A DNA stretch of 64,000 nt from Paenibacillus antri (GTDB taxonomy: Bacteria; Bacillota; Bacilli; Paenibacillales; YIM-B00363), in assembly GCF_005765165.1 (NCBI RefSeq), contig NZ_VCIW01000001.1, forward strand, positions 248,001 to 312,000. Direction: 5' to 3'. The notes beneath the pieces were generated by a model that saw only the letters and a program-made list of their open reading frames with translations, was not told the origin of the DNA and did not search any database. This document shows positions 49,676 to 58,213 of this stretch, piece by piece. Every line of letters starts with the position of its first letter. Position 1 is the stretch's first letter. The translations under genes were made by a program, and so were the position numbers.

Positions 49676-50454
49676 CGGCCGGAGGCCGCCTTCTTCCCGA
49701 GCCGATCGGCTTCGGATTCGAGCGACTTATCGTCGTTGAGCGGCACCCCGGCCGCTTCGCCGGTCGGCTGCACGCGCCCCTCGCGCTGCTGCACGACGTG
49801 CGCGAGCTCGTGACCGAGCAGCTCCTGGCCGGACTTCGTGTCGGGCCGGTACTGCCCCGGCGCGAAATGAATGTCGTTCCCTTGCGTATACGCGAGGGCG
49901 CCGACCTCGGACGCTTCGCCGCCGACGTGAATGTTCACATCGGAGAAGCTCGCGCCGAACGAAGCCTCCATCTTCTGAAGCACCGGCTCCGGAATGCCAT
50001 TCGACTTGCGCTGGATCGCCTTCGACGGATCGCGCTTCATTTGAAGCTCCTCCTCCTCCGGCGAGCCCATCCGCTGGATCGCCTTCGACGGATCGCGCTT
50101 CATCTGAAGCTCCTCTTCCTCCAGTTCAGGGCCTTCCGCTTCGCGCTGTATCGCTTTCGACGGATCGCGCTTCATCTGAAGCTCTTCCTCTTCCGGCGAC
50201 GCCGCGCGCTGGACCGGCTTCGACGGATCGCGCTTCATCTGAAGCTCCTCTTCCTCCGGCGACGCCGCGCGTTGGACCGGCTTCGACGGGTCGCGCTTCA
50301 TCTGCGCGATCCATCGATGCATGCCCCGGTTGCCGAGACCTTGCTGCAGCCCCGCGATCGAAGCGATAGCGCTTCCGCCGGAGGTCCCGAGGCTCTTCTT
50401 CGATCGGTTCGAAGACGCCTTCTCAGGCCTTGCGATCTTCTCGTGGAACGGCAT
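49672..50454 (-). CDS. DUF4157 (HEXXH) protein with five acidic/basic repeats
   Basis: 260 residues; ATG at 50454. After a basic N-terminus come five copies of a roughly 20-residue unit, MKRDPSK(P/A)(V/I)QR followed by SPEEEELQ (coded at about 50018-50304). The C-terminal DUF4157 domain contains [59 protein letters not shown] and the metalloprotease-like [12 protein letters not shown]4157 proteins are frequent eCIS partners and toxin modules. The HEXXH is intact; activity is unproven. It is the first gene of the eCIS operon. Confidence 0.9.
   Translation of the reverse strand: MPFHEKIARPEKASSNRSKKSLGTSGGSAIASIAGLQQGLGNRGMHRWIAQMKRDPSKPVQRAASPEEEELQMKRDPSKPVQRAASPEEEELQMKRDPSKAIQREAEGPELEEEELQMKRDPSKAIQRMGSPEEEELQMKRDPSKAIQRKSNGIPEPVLQKMEASFGASFSDVNIHVGGEASEVGALAYTQGNDIHFAPGQYRPDTKSGQELLGHELAHVVQQREGRVQPTGEAAGVPLNDDKSLESEADRLGKKAASGR
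50018..50304 (-). repeat. Five in-frame repeats in the DUF4157 gene
   Basis: Five units of 60-69 bp, each containing a plus-strand CTTCGACGGATCGCGCTTCAT core, lie back to back. Sequence conservation at DNA level shows recent amplification. Confidence 0.85.
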
Positions 50455-50497
50455 TTCCTCACCCCCTTGGGTTGATCGTAGCACGAAGATATTCCCA

Positions 50498-50526
50498 TTG
50501 TTACACACGGTTTCTCGCGCGCGCAA
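50498..50526 (-). promoter_or_regulatory. Possible promoter of the eCIS operon
   Basis: On the minus strand TTGCGC (50521-50526) and TAACAA (50498-50503) are separated by 17 bp and lie 44 bases before the DUF4157 start. Match to sigma-A is moderate. No terminator separates the phosphatase gene from this point, so read-through from the regulatory module is also possible. Confidence 0.35.
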
Positions 50527-50550
50527 CAGTTTTTTTACGAGATAAATTAC

Positions 50551-51906
50551 CTAGTTTTTTCCGTATTTTACTGCCATTACGGCGATGTCGTCGGAGGGAG
50601 GCAACCCTTGGGAAAACGACTGGACGCTCGCCACGAGCGCATCGGCCGCCTCCCTCGGCGAGAGCCCGCCGCAGCGCGACAACGCCTCGAGCAGCCCGTT
50701 CGTCCCGAACCATTCGCCGGCGGGACTTTCCGCCTCCGTGATCCCGTCCGTATACAGAACGAGCGACTGTCCCGGCGACAGCGCGATCTCCCGATCCTCG
50801 TATTCGGTATCCTCGAACACGCCGACCGGCAGATGCTTCGACGTCTCGAGCGGCGTCGCCGCGCCGTCCTCCCCGAGCAAGTACGGGGTGCAGTGCCCCG
50901 CGTCGCAATACCGGAGCCGCCCGGTGCGAGCGTCGAGCACGGCGAGGAACATCGTCGCGAACATCGTGGAGTCTTCGTCGCTGACCTCGCGGTTAATGTC
51001 CGCGACGATCGCGGCCGGCGAATCGTACGACTTCGCCTTCGCCTGGATCCAGATCATCAGACCGGACATGAACAGCGCCGCGGGCATCCCCTTGTCCGAC
51101 ACGTCCCCGAGGCAGAGGAGCAGCCGCTCCTCCCCCAGTTCGATGAAGTGATATAAGTCGCCCCCGACTTCCCTGGCGGGCTGCAGACGAGCCGCCAGCT
51201 CCACCCGCGCGATCGACGCCGCGTCGCCGGGGAGGAAGCTGCGCTGGATGTCCTGCGCGATCTTCAACTCGCTCTCCATCCGCTCCTTCGCGGCGGTCGT
51301 CTCCCGCAGCGTCTCCATCGACTTGACGAGCGCCTCGTACAACAGCATGTTCTCGAGCGCGACCGCCGCCGGGGAGGCGACCAGCTCGAGCAGCCGAAGG
51401 TCGCTCCTGCGGAACGTGCCGTTCCGCTTCTTGTTGATGACCTGCAGCACGCCCAGCGTCTCGCCGTTCGAGACGACCGGCACGCACAGCATGTTTCGGG
51501 TCGGCATGCCGACCCGATTCGATACCCGGTTCGACCAGCGGGGGTCCTTCGCCGCGTTCGGGATGAGCACGGATTCGCCCGTCTGCGCGACCCAGCCGGC
51601 GATGCCTTCGCCCATGCGCAGCCGAATTTCGCGTACCTCGTCGCCCTTCTCCCCCGTAGCGACCTCGAAAAACAGCTCCTGCCGCTCCTTATCGACGAGA
51701 ATGATCGAGGAGCCTTCCGCCCGAAGCGTCTTCTCCGCCGTCTCCATAATGATGCGGAGCAGCTCCTTGCGCTTGATCGTCGAGTTAAGCCGTAAGCTGA
51801 CGCGAAACAGCGTGCGCATCCGCCGCCGCTCCATGGCCGCGTGCGCCGCGTAGGCGACGGCGGCCGCGAGGGCGAGCGACAGCGCGGCGATCCCCGCCCC
51901 GATCAC
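50551..51906 (-). CDS. GAF-SpoIIE/PP2C-type serine phosphatase (RsbU-like)
   Basis: 451 residues; ATG overlaps the STAS stop by 4 bp. One N-terminal TM segment (IAALSLALAAAVAYAAHAAM), a GAF domain (about 55-195: EGSSIILVDKERQELFFEVA, LCVPVVSNGETLGVLQVINK) and a SpoIIE phosphatase domain (VGGDLYHFIEL, GDVSDKGMPAALFMS, DAGHCTPYLL, LYTDGITEA, PSDDIAVMAVKY). All metal-binding aspartates appear present. It should dephosphorylate the STAS protein encoded just upstream, releasing the anti-sigma kinase from its sigma factor. The GAF domain may sense a ligand. Confidence 0.92.
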   Translation of the reverse strand: MIGAGIAALSLALAAAVAYAAHAAMERRRMRTLFRVSLRLNSTIKRKELLRIIMETAEKTLRAEGSSIILVDKERQELFFEVATGEKGDEVREIRLRMGEGIAGWVAQTGESVLIPNAAKDPRWSNRVSNRVGMPTRNMLCVPVVSNGETLGVLQVINKKRNGTFRRSDLRLLELVASPAAVALENMLLYEALVKSMETLRETTAAKERMESELKIAQDIQRSFLPGDAASIARVELAARLQPAREVGGDLYHFIELGEERLLLCLGDVSDKGMPAALFMSGLMIWIQAKAKSYDSPAAIVADINREVSDEDSTMFATMFLAVLDARTGRLRYCDAGHCTPYLLGEDGAATPLETSKHLPVGVFEDTEYEDREIALSPGQSLVLYTDGITEAESPAGEWFGTNGLLEALSRCGGLSPREAADALVASVQSFSQGLPPSDDIAVMAVKYGKN

Positions 51907-52244
51907 GGCGCCGAGACGAACGCCGCGGCTTCGCTCCGCGTCGCGAACAGCGCGAAGATCTTATGGAAGCCGGAAATCTCGAAGACTTCTCTGACGTTCT
52001 CGTTCAAGCCGAACAGCGCCAGCTTGCCGCCGACGCCCCTTGTCTTCTTCGCCGCGAGCAGCATGACGCGCAATCCCGCGCTGCTCACGTAATCGAGGCG
52101 TTCCAGATCGAAGACGAAGCGGCTTTCGCCCGCGGCGAGCTCCTTAAGGAACGCCTCCTCCACCGACTGCACCGTCGTGCCGTCCAACCGTCCGGCGAGC
52201 GCGATCGAAAGCGCCTCGCCGTCTTTAACAACCGTGATGTTCAT
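51903..52244 (-). CDS. STAS-domain anti-anti-sigma factor
   Basis: 113 residues. The STAS fold shows LAGRLDGTTVQSVEEAFLKE, FVFDLERLDYVSSAGLRVML with the phosphorylatable serine(s) in YVSSAG, and GGKLALFGLNENVREVFEIS. It is the switch protein between the kinase and phosphatase encoded on either side, as in RsbV/SpoIIAA systems. Overlaps both neighbours (20 bp with the kinase, 4 bp with the phosphatase). Confidence 0.93.
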   Translation of the reverse strand: MNITVVKDGEALSIALAGRLDGTTVQSVEEAFLKELAAGESRFVFDLERLDYVSSAGLRVMLLAAKKTRGVGGKLALFGLNENVREVFEISGFHKIFALFATRSEAAAFVSAP

Positions 52245-52689
52245 CTTGGCCTTCCCCCCGTGTGCCGAACTTCTTGGTCAACGCCAGCCGATTGCGACCG
52301 CCGATGCGTTCGTATTCGCAAGCGTCCATGATTTTCTTCATAAAATGAATGCCGAGACCGCCGACCTCCCGCTCGTCCACCGATAAGTCCACGTCCGGCT
52401 CGGGACGCGTCAGCGGATTGAACGGCGGCGCTCGATCGACGAACGTAAGCAGCAGCGAATCGGCCGTCCGCACGATCGTCACCTCGATCGCCGCTTCCCC
52501 GGCATCGGGGGGCGCGCCGCCGTAGCCGTGTACGATCACGTTCGTCACCCACTCGTCGCAGACGAGCTGCACCGCGTACGACAGCTTCTCGTCGATCCCG
52601 CCTCGTTCGCAGAACGCGGCGACGGCCGCGCCCATACGCCCGAGCTCTCGAAGCGAGGCGGCCAACTCCAGATGCAGACGATCCTCCAC
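52225..52689 (-). CDS. Anti-sigma serine kinase (RsbW-like HATPase)
   Basis: 154 residues. GHKL ATPase motifs: N-box CDEWVTNVIVHGY, G1 VDRAPPFNPLTRPEPD and G2 GGLGIHFMKKIMD. Such kinases phosphorylate the STAS partner and hold a sigma factor inactive. No sigma factor gene is in the window, so the target may be elsewhere or may not be a sigma factor. It lies 12 bp after the transporter-like gene and overlaps the STAS gene. Confidence 0.9.
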   Translation of the reverse strand: MEDRLHLELAASLRELGRMGAAVAAFCERGGIDEKLSYAVQLVCDEWVTNVIVHGYGGAPPDAGEAAIEVTIVRTADSLLLTFVDRAPPFNPLTRPEPDVDLSVDEREVGGLGIHFMKKIMDACEYERIGGRNRLALTKKFGTRGEGQDEHHGC

Positions 52690-52701
52690 CGTCAGCCCTC
52701 C

Positions 52702-55700
52702 TTACCCGAGCTTCAGCACGAGCTGCTCGAGCGTGCGGATGCGATGGCCCGCCGCCCGCAGCAAGCCCACGCCGATGTCCGGGTACAGCCTGACGAGCTT
52801 CGACATCTCTCCGCCTTCGATCTCCAGCACCCGTACCGGCTCGAACAAAGCTTGCGCGGAGACGAGCGACGGCCGGTCGTCGAACAGCGCCCCTTCGCCG
52901 AACGACTGCTTCGGTCCGAAGACGCCGACCGTGCCTTCCTTGCCCGCGGCGTCGCGCCCGCTCAGCTCCACATGCCCTTCGACGATGACGGTCAGGGAGA
53001 CGCTCGGCTCCCCTTGCTTCACCAGAAACTCGCCGTCCTCGTACGTCTTCTCGTTCGCGATGCCGGCGACGCGGCCGAGCTCTTCGAGCGAGATGTTTTC
53101 GAAGAGCGGCACTTGCTTCAGAAACACCATTTTATCGAGGGCGCTTAAATACTCCCATCGGCTCATGAACGCCGCCTCCCCTTCCTCCGCCTTCGCCTTC
53201 ACGGCGATCGCTTGCAGCCAGGCGTCGGTCACGACCGGCGGAGCGGCGGACGACTCTCCCGGCTCCGCGGCGAACCGCATCGTCTGGTCGTATCGGTAGA
53301 ACGCCAGCAGCGCCGCCGACAGACGCGCGTCGCCGAGGCCTTCGGACAAAATCTCCATCCCGTTGTCCCGCACCTCTTCTTCGGGATCCTCGATCGCCTT
53401 GCGGATTTGCGGCACCGCCCGCTCGTCGCCGAAGCGAACCATAACGCTCCACACCGCGTCCAACGCGACGCTGCGGATTTCGTCCGTCCGCATCGCCGCG
53501 AGGCTCGCCCACTCCTCGCGGCCGAGCTCGGCGATCATGGCGCCGTACCGGCGCACCTCGCGCAGCTCCGCGAGCCGCTCTACGCAGGACGGCACCAGCA
53601 GCTGCCGGACCTCCTTATCGCCGCGGCCGCGGCTAAGCACCGACACCGCCGTCTGCCACACGTTCCAGTGCGGCGACTGCAACGCCTTGGCGAGGACGGG
53701 CACCGCCGCGTCGCCGATGTTCGCGAGCGCATCGGCGACGGCGGCCCGCGTCTCGGTGTCCGCGCCGATCATCGCCTCGATCAGCTCGCGGGCCGCCTCC
53801 TCCCCGCCGAGCTTGCCGAGCGTCCGCACCGCCGCCGTCTTGACCGACGGGCGCGGATCGCCGAGACGCATGAGGACGTCGTAGAAAAACTCCCGCAGCC
53901 GGCATTCCCCGATCACGCTCATGGCCGATACGGCCGATTCGCCGCCTTCGTCCAGCATGCGCCGCAGGTCGGCCGCCGCGCGCTCGTCCGTCTCGGCGGC
54001 CGCCCCGACCTCGATCGTCGCGAGCAGCGCCTCGGCGAGCACCGCGGGGCTCGCGTCGCCGCGCGCCATGCGTACCCAATCGCGCTTCTCTCCGGCGGGC
54101 GCGTTCGTCGTCAGCAGCGTCCGGAACGCGACGGCGCGCACCTCCGCGTCCGAATCGCGGAGGAATTGCAGCCGCCGGTCGGGCGAGAGCGACAGCCAGC
54201 CGCTCGGGTGGACCGCCTTCAAGGCGACGACCCGAACGCGCGGCGAAGACGTCTCGGCGCAGCGGAGCAGCTCCTCCGTTCGCGAGGGATCGGGATCGTG
54301 CCGCAGCAGCTCGATCGCGACCTCGCGCACGGCCTCGTTCGGGTGGCGCAGATGTTCGGTCAGCGACCTCGCGAGGCGGCCGGCGCTGAGCGAGCCGAGC
54401 AGCTCGGTGAGCGCGTCGCGCGCGAACGCGACGCCGACCTCGAGGCTTCGAACGAGCTCCTTCACGTACAGGCCGCGCGCGGCCCAAGACATACCGAGCA
54501 GCGCGACGGACAGCCCCGCGCCGATCGCCGCTTGACCGAACATGCCCACCCCGCCCTCGGAATGGAGCATCGACAAGCCCGAACCGATCAGGATGCCCGC
54601 CGAAGCCGCGATCGACTGGGCCATGAACCGGATGCCGTCCCGCTTGTGCAGCGGCAGCATCTTGAAGAACAGCTGATGGCTCGGTTCCGCGAAATAATAG
54701 AGGAGAAGATACATCAAGCTATACCCGATCGACACCGCGGGAAGCGCGAGACTCGAATCGACGAACGCGACGACGATCGCGAAGCCGAGCAGGAAGATCG
54801 CGGAGATGGCGATGAGCATATTGCTCGCGCCGAGCTTATCCATAAGCTTGCTAGAGACGAGCTGCAGCAGGAACGCCGCGCAGAACAGAAGGATGACCAT
54901 GAGGCCGTAGAAGGACGTCAATTCGTGCTCGTCGGCGAATACCGCTTGCGCGGACGTGAAATATTGGTACTCCATCAGGAAATAGAGGGCGGGCATCAAC
55001 GTCATGATGCCGATGGCGGTGAGCAGGAACGGGGAACGAAGCGTGTCCCGGACGTACGAGAAGGCGGAGGGCGCCGCTTCGGCCGTCTCGTCCGCGTCCG
55101 CTTCCTTGATCGTGAGCGGGACCAAGTACCGCTTCAGCGACTTGCGGAAGTTGACGAAGCCGAGCGCCAGCACGACAGGACCGAGGAAGTAAACCGCTTC
55201 GGCGCCGAGCGACGGCGCGAGGACGCGAGACAGCACGCCCGCGGCGACGCCGCCGAGGATGGCCATGGAGACGAAGACGGGCATGACCCGCTTCGCTTGC
55301 TGCGTCGGGCATAGGTCGAACGCGGTGCTCCACATGAGGAGCGTCTGCTGGCGCACGACGAAGTTGGAGGTGATGAACAGGAACGGGTAGAACGCGAGCC
55401 ATTCCGCGCCGGTCGCGCGCATGCCGAACAGCAAGGCGCCGTTCGCGAAGCACAGCGCGATGAAGGACGCGTACATCAACGTCATGAAGCGCGGCTTGGA
55501 CATGCGCTGGGACACCCAGGCGAGCGCCCAGCCTTCCAGCGGGAGCAGGAACGCTTCGACGATATACATGACGGGAAGATATTGCGTGCCGAACCGGCCG
55601 TTGAACAAAGCCATGAACGACGTATAATTCAGCAGCTCGGCGACGCCGGCGAGGAAAAACACGCTCCCCATCAGCCACACCTTGCGCCGATCCTCCGGGC

Positions 55701-55731
55701 GAAGTCCGAGCATCTTATCGAGAACTTCCAA
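52702..55731 (-). CDS. ATP/ADP-translocase-like membrane protein fused to HEAT repeats and a CNB domain
   Basis: 1009 residues. Residues 1-430 hold about twelve TM segments in the arrangement of NTT-type nucleotide translocases/MFS (FLAGVAELLNYTSFMALF, FAEPSHQLFFKMLPLHKRDG). Residues 430-840 are HEAT-like repeats (HPNEAVREVAIELLRHDPDP, DPRPSVKTAAVRTLGKLGGE, EEVRDNGMEILSEGLGD). The last 140 residues are a cyclic-nucleotide-binding fold (FGEGALFDDRPSLVSAQAL), but the arginine usual after Pro in the phosphate-binding cassette is Ser. It may sense a nucleotide or other ligand and relay to the kinase/phosphatase encoded next. First gene of the regulatory operon. Confidence 0.85.
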   Translation of the reverse strand: MEVLDKMLGLRPEDRRKVWLMGSVFFLAGVAELLNYTSFMALFNGRFGTQYLPVMYIVEAFLLPLEGWALAWVSQRMSKPRFMTLMYASFIALCFANGALLFGMRATGAEWLAFYPFLFITSNFVVRQQTLLMWSTAFDLCPTQQAKRVMPVFVSMAILGGVAAGVLSRVLAPSLGAEAVYFLGPVVLALGFVNFRKSLKRYLVPLTIKEADADETAEAAPSAFSYVRDTLRSPFLLTAIGIMTLMPALYFLMEYQYFTSAQAVFADEHELTSFYGLMVILLFCAAFLLQLVSSKLMDKLGASNMLIAISAIFLLGFAIVVAFVDSSLALPAVSIGYSLMYLLLYYFAEPSHQLFFKMLPLHKRDGIRFMAQSIAASAGILIGSGLSMLHSEGGVGMFGQAAIGAGLSVALLGMSWAARGLYVKELVRSLEVGVAFARDALTELLGSLSAGRLARSLTEHLRHPNEAVREVAIELLRHDPDPSRTEELLRCAETSSPRVRVVALKAVHPSGWLSLSPDRRLQFLRDSDAEVRAVAFRTLLTTNAPAGEKRDWVRMARGDASPAVLAEALLATIEVGAAAETDERAAADLRRMLDEGGESAVSAMSVIGECRLREFFYDVLMRLGDPRPSVKTAAVRTLGKLGGEEAARELIEAMIGADTETRAAVADALANIGDAAVPVLAKALQSPHWNVWQTAVSVLSRGRGDKEVRQLLVPSCVERLAELREVRRYGAMIAELGREEWASLAAMRTDEIRSVALDAVWSVMVRFGDERAVPQIRKAIEDPEEEVRDNGMEILSEGLGDARLSAALLAFYRYDQTMRFAAEPGESSAAPPVVTDAWLQAIAVKAKAEEGEAAFMSRWEYLSALDKMVFLKQVPLFENISLEELGRVAGIANEKTYEDGEFLVKQGEPSVSLTVIVEGHVELSGRDAAGKEGTVGVFGPKQSFGEGALFDDRPSLVSAQALFEPVRVLEIEGGEMSKLVRLYPDIGVGLLRAAGHRIRTLEQLVLKLG

Positions 55732-55870
55732 TGGTAAGCTCCACCTTGTCCTAGTCGTAGATTGCTATCTCGCTTTTCGAAGAACCTAATAGTAAATTGT
55801 ATTCTTCGCCGGAGGCGGGAAGTCCTGCCCGGAGATCAATTTTTCGTCTAACGGTGTCGAACGGACGCGC

Positions 55871-56266
55871 TCATTCGGCCAAAAGAAGCAGTTCCGTCAA
55901 CGCCGAAGCGGCCTTGCGAAGCGGCGTCAGATCGGGAAGAGCTCCCTCCTCGAACGCTTCCTTCAGCAGCGATTCCAATGCTTGAAGGCGATACTTCAGA
56001 AAATGGAACGACCGGCTCTCCTCCGTCCATCGCCTTGCGTCGTTCGTCCCGCGGCGGCTCGCCTCCGCGAGCTTCGCGGCAAGCATCTTCGCGAGCCGCA
56101 GCTCGTCGCGCGCGTCGGGCGTCAGCGCCTCCCTCTTCGCCAATTCGTCCTCCAGCGCGTTCAGGACGTCGTCGATCCGACGGGCGACCGGGTCCGTCAG
56201 CTTCAGGAACAACTGAACTCGATTTTCCAGCTTGATTCTCTCGAACGAGAACGACGGATGCTTCAT
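55871..56266 (-). CDS. Helical hypothetical protein
   Basis: 131 residues from the ATG at 56266 with CGGAGG 11 bases upstream. It is predicted almost fully helical, charged, with heptad-like patterns (RRIDDVLNALEDELAKRE, RLQALESLLKEAFEEG). A longer frame overlaps on the same strand (55848-56303) but is Arg/Gly/Ser-rich shadow. No family recognised. A terminator of the preceding gene (56302-56352) lies just upstream, so it needs its own promoter. Confidence 0.6.
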   Translation of the reverse strand: MKHPSFSFERIKLENRVQLFLKLTDPVARRIDDVLNALEDELAKREALTPDARDELRLAKMLAAKLAEASRRGTNDARRWTEESRSFHFLKYRLQALESLLKEAFEEGALPDLTPLRKAASALTELLLLAE

Positions 56267-56301
56267 GCTTTCTTCGACCTCCGAAAATGAATGCGAACGA
56301 C

Positions 56302-56352
56302 AAAAAAAACCGAACGGGGACCGACGCCGCGAAGCGCCGAATCCCGCTCGGT
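56302..56352 (-). terminator. Terminator after the DUF2294 gene
   Basis: Minus-strand hairpin with outer arms ACCGAGCGGG and CCCGTTCGGT, an inner GC stem, then TTTTTTTT. Strong intrinsic terminator, 7 bases after the stop. Confidence 0.9.
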
Positions 56353-56358
56353 TTATGA

Positions 56359-57126
56359 TTAGCTCATGTCGACCATGTCTAACGCATTTCCACCGCGCGG
56401 CAGCTTCGGATTGAGCACGAATACGATCAAGCTCTTATCCAGATCGAAGTCCCAATCGACGAAGCTGTCGATGATTTTCTTCTGTAATATGCTTTCCAAA
56501 TGGGTATTGTTATGCATATAGCTCTTCTCGAGCACGCGTTTCACTTGCCTCAGCTGCGGTCCGACGCCGTGCCGGATGAGCTCCTTCTCGATGCGCACGA
56601 GAATGCCGTTACGCACGACGACCAGCGTTCGATCGTTCAACTCGCAGGAGTATATTTCCTCCGGCGCCTTCTGCGCGTTCCGGCTGATGTCGACGATCTC
56701 GGCTTCTACCGCCTCGCGGCCCGCGTACGCCTCGTTGATCCGCTCGCCGGCTTCCACGGGACCGGAGAAGACGCCCACGATCATGCCGGCGCGGTTATGA
56801 AGGCCCCAATCGTAATACACTTCTCCAGGCTTCTGTCCGAGCAGCCCCTCGAGATATCCGTTCAACTCGGGCATCAACGTCTGCATCAGCTTATCCCGCG
56901 TCTGCATGACGATGATCTCTTGATCCTGTTCCATCAGAACTTTCTCCGACGGCGTCAGGAAATTGCGCAGATACATCGTGATGAACGTGTACCCGATCGA
57001 CACGTACACCGATTCGGGTCCCTTGCCGAACGTATCTCGCAGCAGGCGTCCCATGAAGCTTGCGATATTTTGCTGCAGCGTCAGATGCTCTTTCGCCTGA
57101 TCCTTCGAATGATCCTTCGAACCCAC
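56359..57126 (-). CDS. DUF2294 domain protein (two copies)
   Basis: 255 residues from a GTG at 57126 (GGGGTG site). Two similar halves of about 110 residues carry the DUF2294 pattern: GKGPESVYVSIGYTFITMYL and RNFLTPSEKVLM in the first, then EIYSCELNDRTLVVVRNGIL and RIEKELIRHG in the second. In some species single-domain DUF2294 proteins are linked to anion or bicarbonate-related functions, but the role is unestablished. Monocistronic, with a strong terminator. Confidence 0.83.
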   Translation of the reverse strand: MGSKDHSKDQAKEHLTLQQNIASFMGRLLRDTFGKGPESVYVSIGYTFITMYLRNFLTPSEKVLMEQDQEIIVMQTRDKLMQTLMPELNGYLEGLLGQKPGEVYYDWGLHNRAGMIVGVFSGPVEAGERINEAYAGREAVEAEIVDISRNAQKAPEEIYSCELNDRTLVVVRNGILVRIEKELIRHGVGPQLRQVKRVLEKSYMHNNTHLESILQKKIIDSFVDWDFDLDKSLIVFVLNPKLPRGGNALDMVDMS

Positions 57127-57263
57127 CTCGGCAACACCCCGTAAAAAGTATGGCTTACATTTCCACACTTCCTAGCATGGCCGAATCGCGTTCGAGGTAT
57201 TACTTATTTTACGATAACCCGCGCGCGCCTCTCCAGAAACAATTCATGCCAATTAGACGGCTC

Positions 57264-57590
57264 CTATAGAACGGACCAAGCCGTCGTCGCCGCGACGACG
57301 GCGAAGGACGTCAGACATACGGCCAGATGCGACGCGGCCTTGCGGCGGTCGTCCCGCCGATGGCGTACGTACGACGCGAACAGGACGACGCACAACGCCA
57401 GCGTGACGGCGTTGGCGCCCCAACCGAGCCAAGCCGTCCAACCGGACGCCCCGCCATGCGCGTGATGGGCGTGCGCGTGCAGGCCGGTCGCGCCGGCGGC
57501 GGCGATCATCGCGGCCGCGTGCGCCGCGTGGAATAGGACCGATACGGCGGCGGACAGAAGCGCGGGCCAGATCGCGATGCGCCCTTGCAT
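57264..57590 (-). CDS. Small His-rich membrane protein
   Basis: 108 residues; ATG at 57590 behind GGGAGGTGG. Three hydrophobic segments (IWPALLSAAVSVLFHAAHAA, GWGANAVTLALCVVLFASYV, SHLAVCLTSFAVVAATTAWSVL). Between the first two is a histidine cluster LHAHAHHAHGG, which could bind metal. No family recognised. It is divergent from the Nudix gene; the 133-bp divergent region has a TACAAT near 57691 and an AT-rich palindrome-like stretch. Confidence 0.65.
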   Translation of the reverse strand: MQGRIAIWPALLSAAVSVLFHAAHAAAMIAAAGATGLHAHAHHAHGGASGWTAWLGWGANAVTLALCVVLFASYVRHRRDDRRKAASHLAVCLTSFAVVAATTAWSVL

Positions 57591-57723
57591 GGGGCCACCT
57601 CCCGAGATTCGTATTCGAATGGTTATCGATACAATGTATGGCGCCTCGAGCGCGGTAATGCCCGAAATTCCGGAGATCGACGCGGGACATGATACAATAA
57701 GTCGAATAAGGAGGATGGGTTCG

Positions 57724-58125
57724 ATGAAATACATTGTAGTCGTAGGAGCGGTCATTCGCGACGCGCGGGGGGACGTCTTGTGCGCGCTCCGTTCCGACCG
57801 CATGTCGATGCCGGGGCTGTGGGAATTTCCCGGCGGCAAGATCGAACCGGGCGAGGCGCCCGAGGACGCGTTGATTCGGGAAATTCGGGAGGAGCTCGGC
57901 GTCGAGGTCGAGGTCGGCGCGCTCGTAGCCGACTATACGCATGCATACGAAACGGTCGTCGTGCGGTTGATCACGTACTTCGCCGCGATCGCGCGCGGCG
58001 GCGTTCCGCTCGCGAAGGAACACGAGCGGCTCGAGTGGCGCAGCGTCGAGGAGCTGTCCGCGCTTGCCTGGGCGCCGGCGGACGTGCCGACGGTGGAAGC
58101 GCTGCGGCGGGGGACGGGCGGCTGA
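57724..58125 (+). CDS. Nudix hydrolase, MutT-like (8-oxo-dGTP diphosphatase type)
   Basis: 133 residues; the ATG at 57724 is 9 bases after AAGGAGG, whereas the ATG at 57715 directly abuts it. A complete Nudix box is visible (GG then Glu and the REIREELGV helix) after MPGLWEFPGGKIEPGE, the MutT signature for (d)GTP. It would hydrolyse oxidised nucleoside triphosphates or related pyrophosphates. Located just upstream of nagB, with its own promoter region. Confidence 0.9.
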   Translation: MKYIVVVGAVIRDARGDVLCALRSDRMSMPGLWEFPGGKIEPGEAPEDALIREIREELGVEVEVGALVADYTHAYETVVVRLITYFAAIARGGVPLAKEHERLEWRSVEELSALAWAPADVPTVEALRRGTGG

Positions 58126-58213
58126 CGATTTCTCTTGTCAAATCGGGCCGCCTCCGTCATACTGTAGCTAATTCGTATAATATTTACACTAATTACGGAA
58201 AGGGCGATGATTC

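Noticed and set aside
27166-50454. Prophage or R-type tailocin
   Set aside because: No capsid, portal, terminase, integrase, holin or endolysin genes; DUF4157, AAA ATPase, DUF4255 and two gp19 tubes instead mark an eCIS.
27166-50454. Type VI secretion system
   Set aside because: No TssJ/L/M membrane-complex or ClpV-type ATPase genes; the ATPase and cap are of the Afp/PVC type.
55848-56303. 151-codon frame overlapping the helical protein gene
   Set aside because: Composition (Arg/Gly/Ser-rich) looks like shadow; the 131-residue frame has a start with a Shine-Dalgarno and regular helical heptads.
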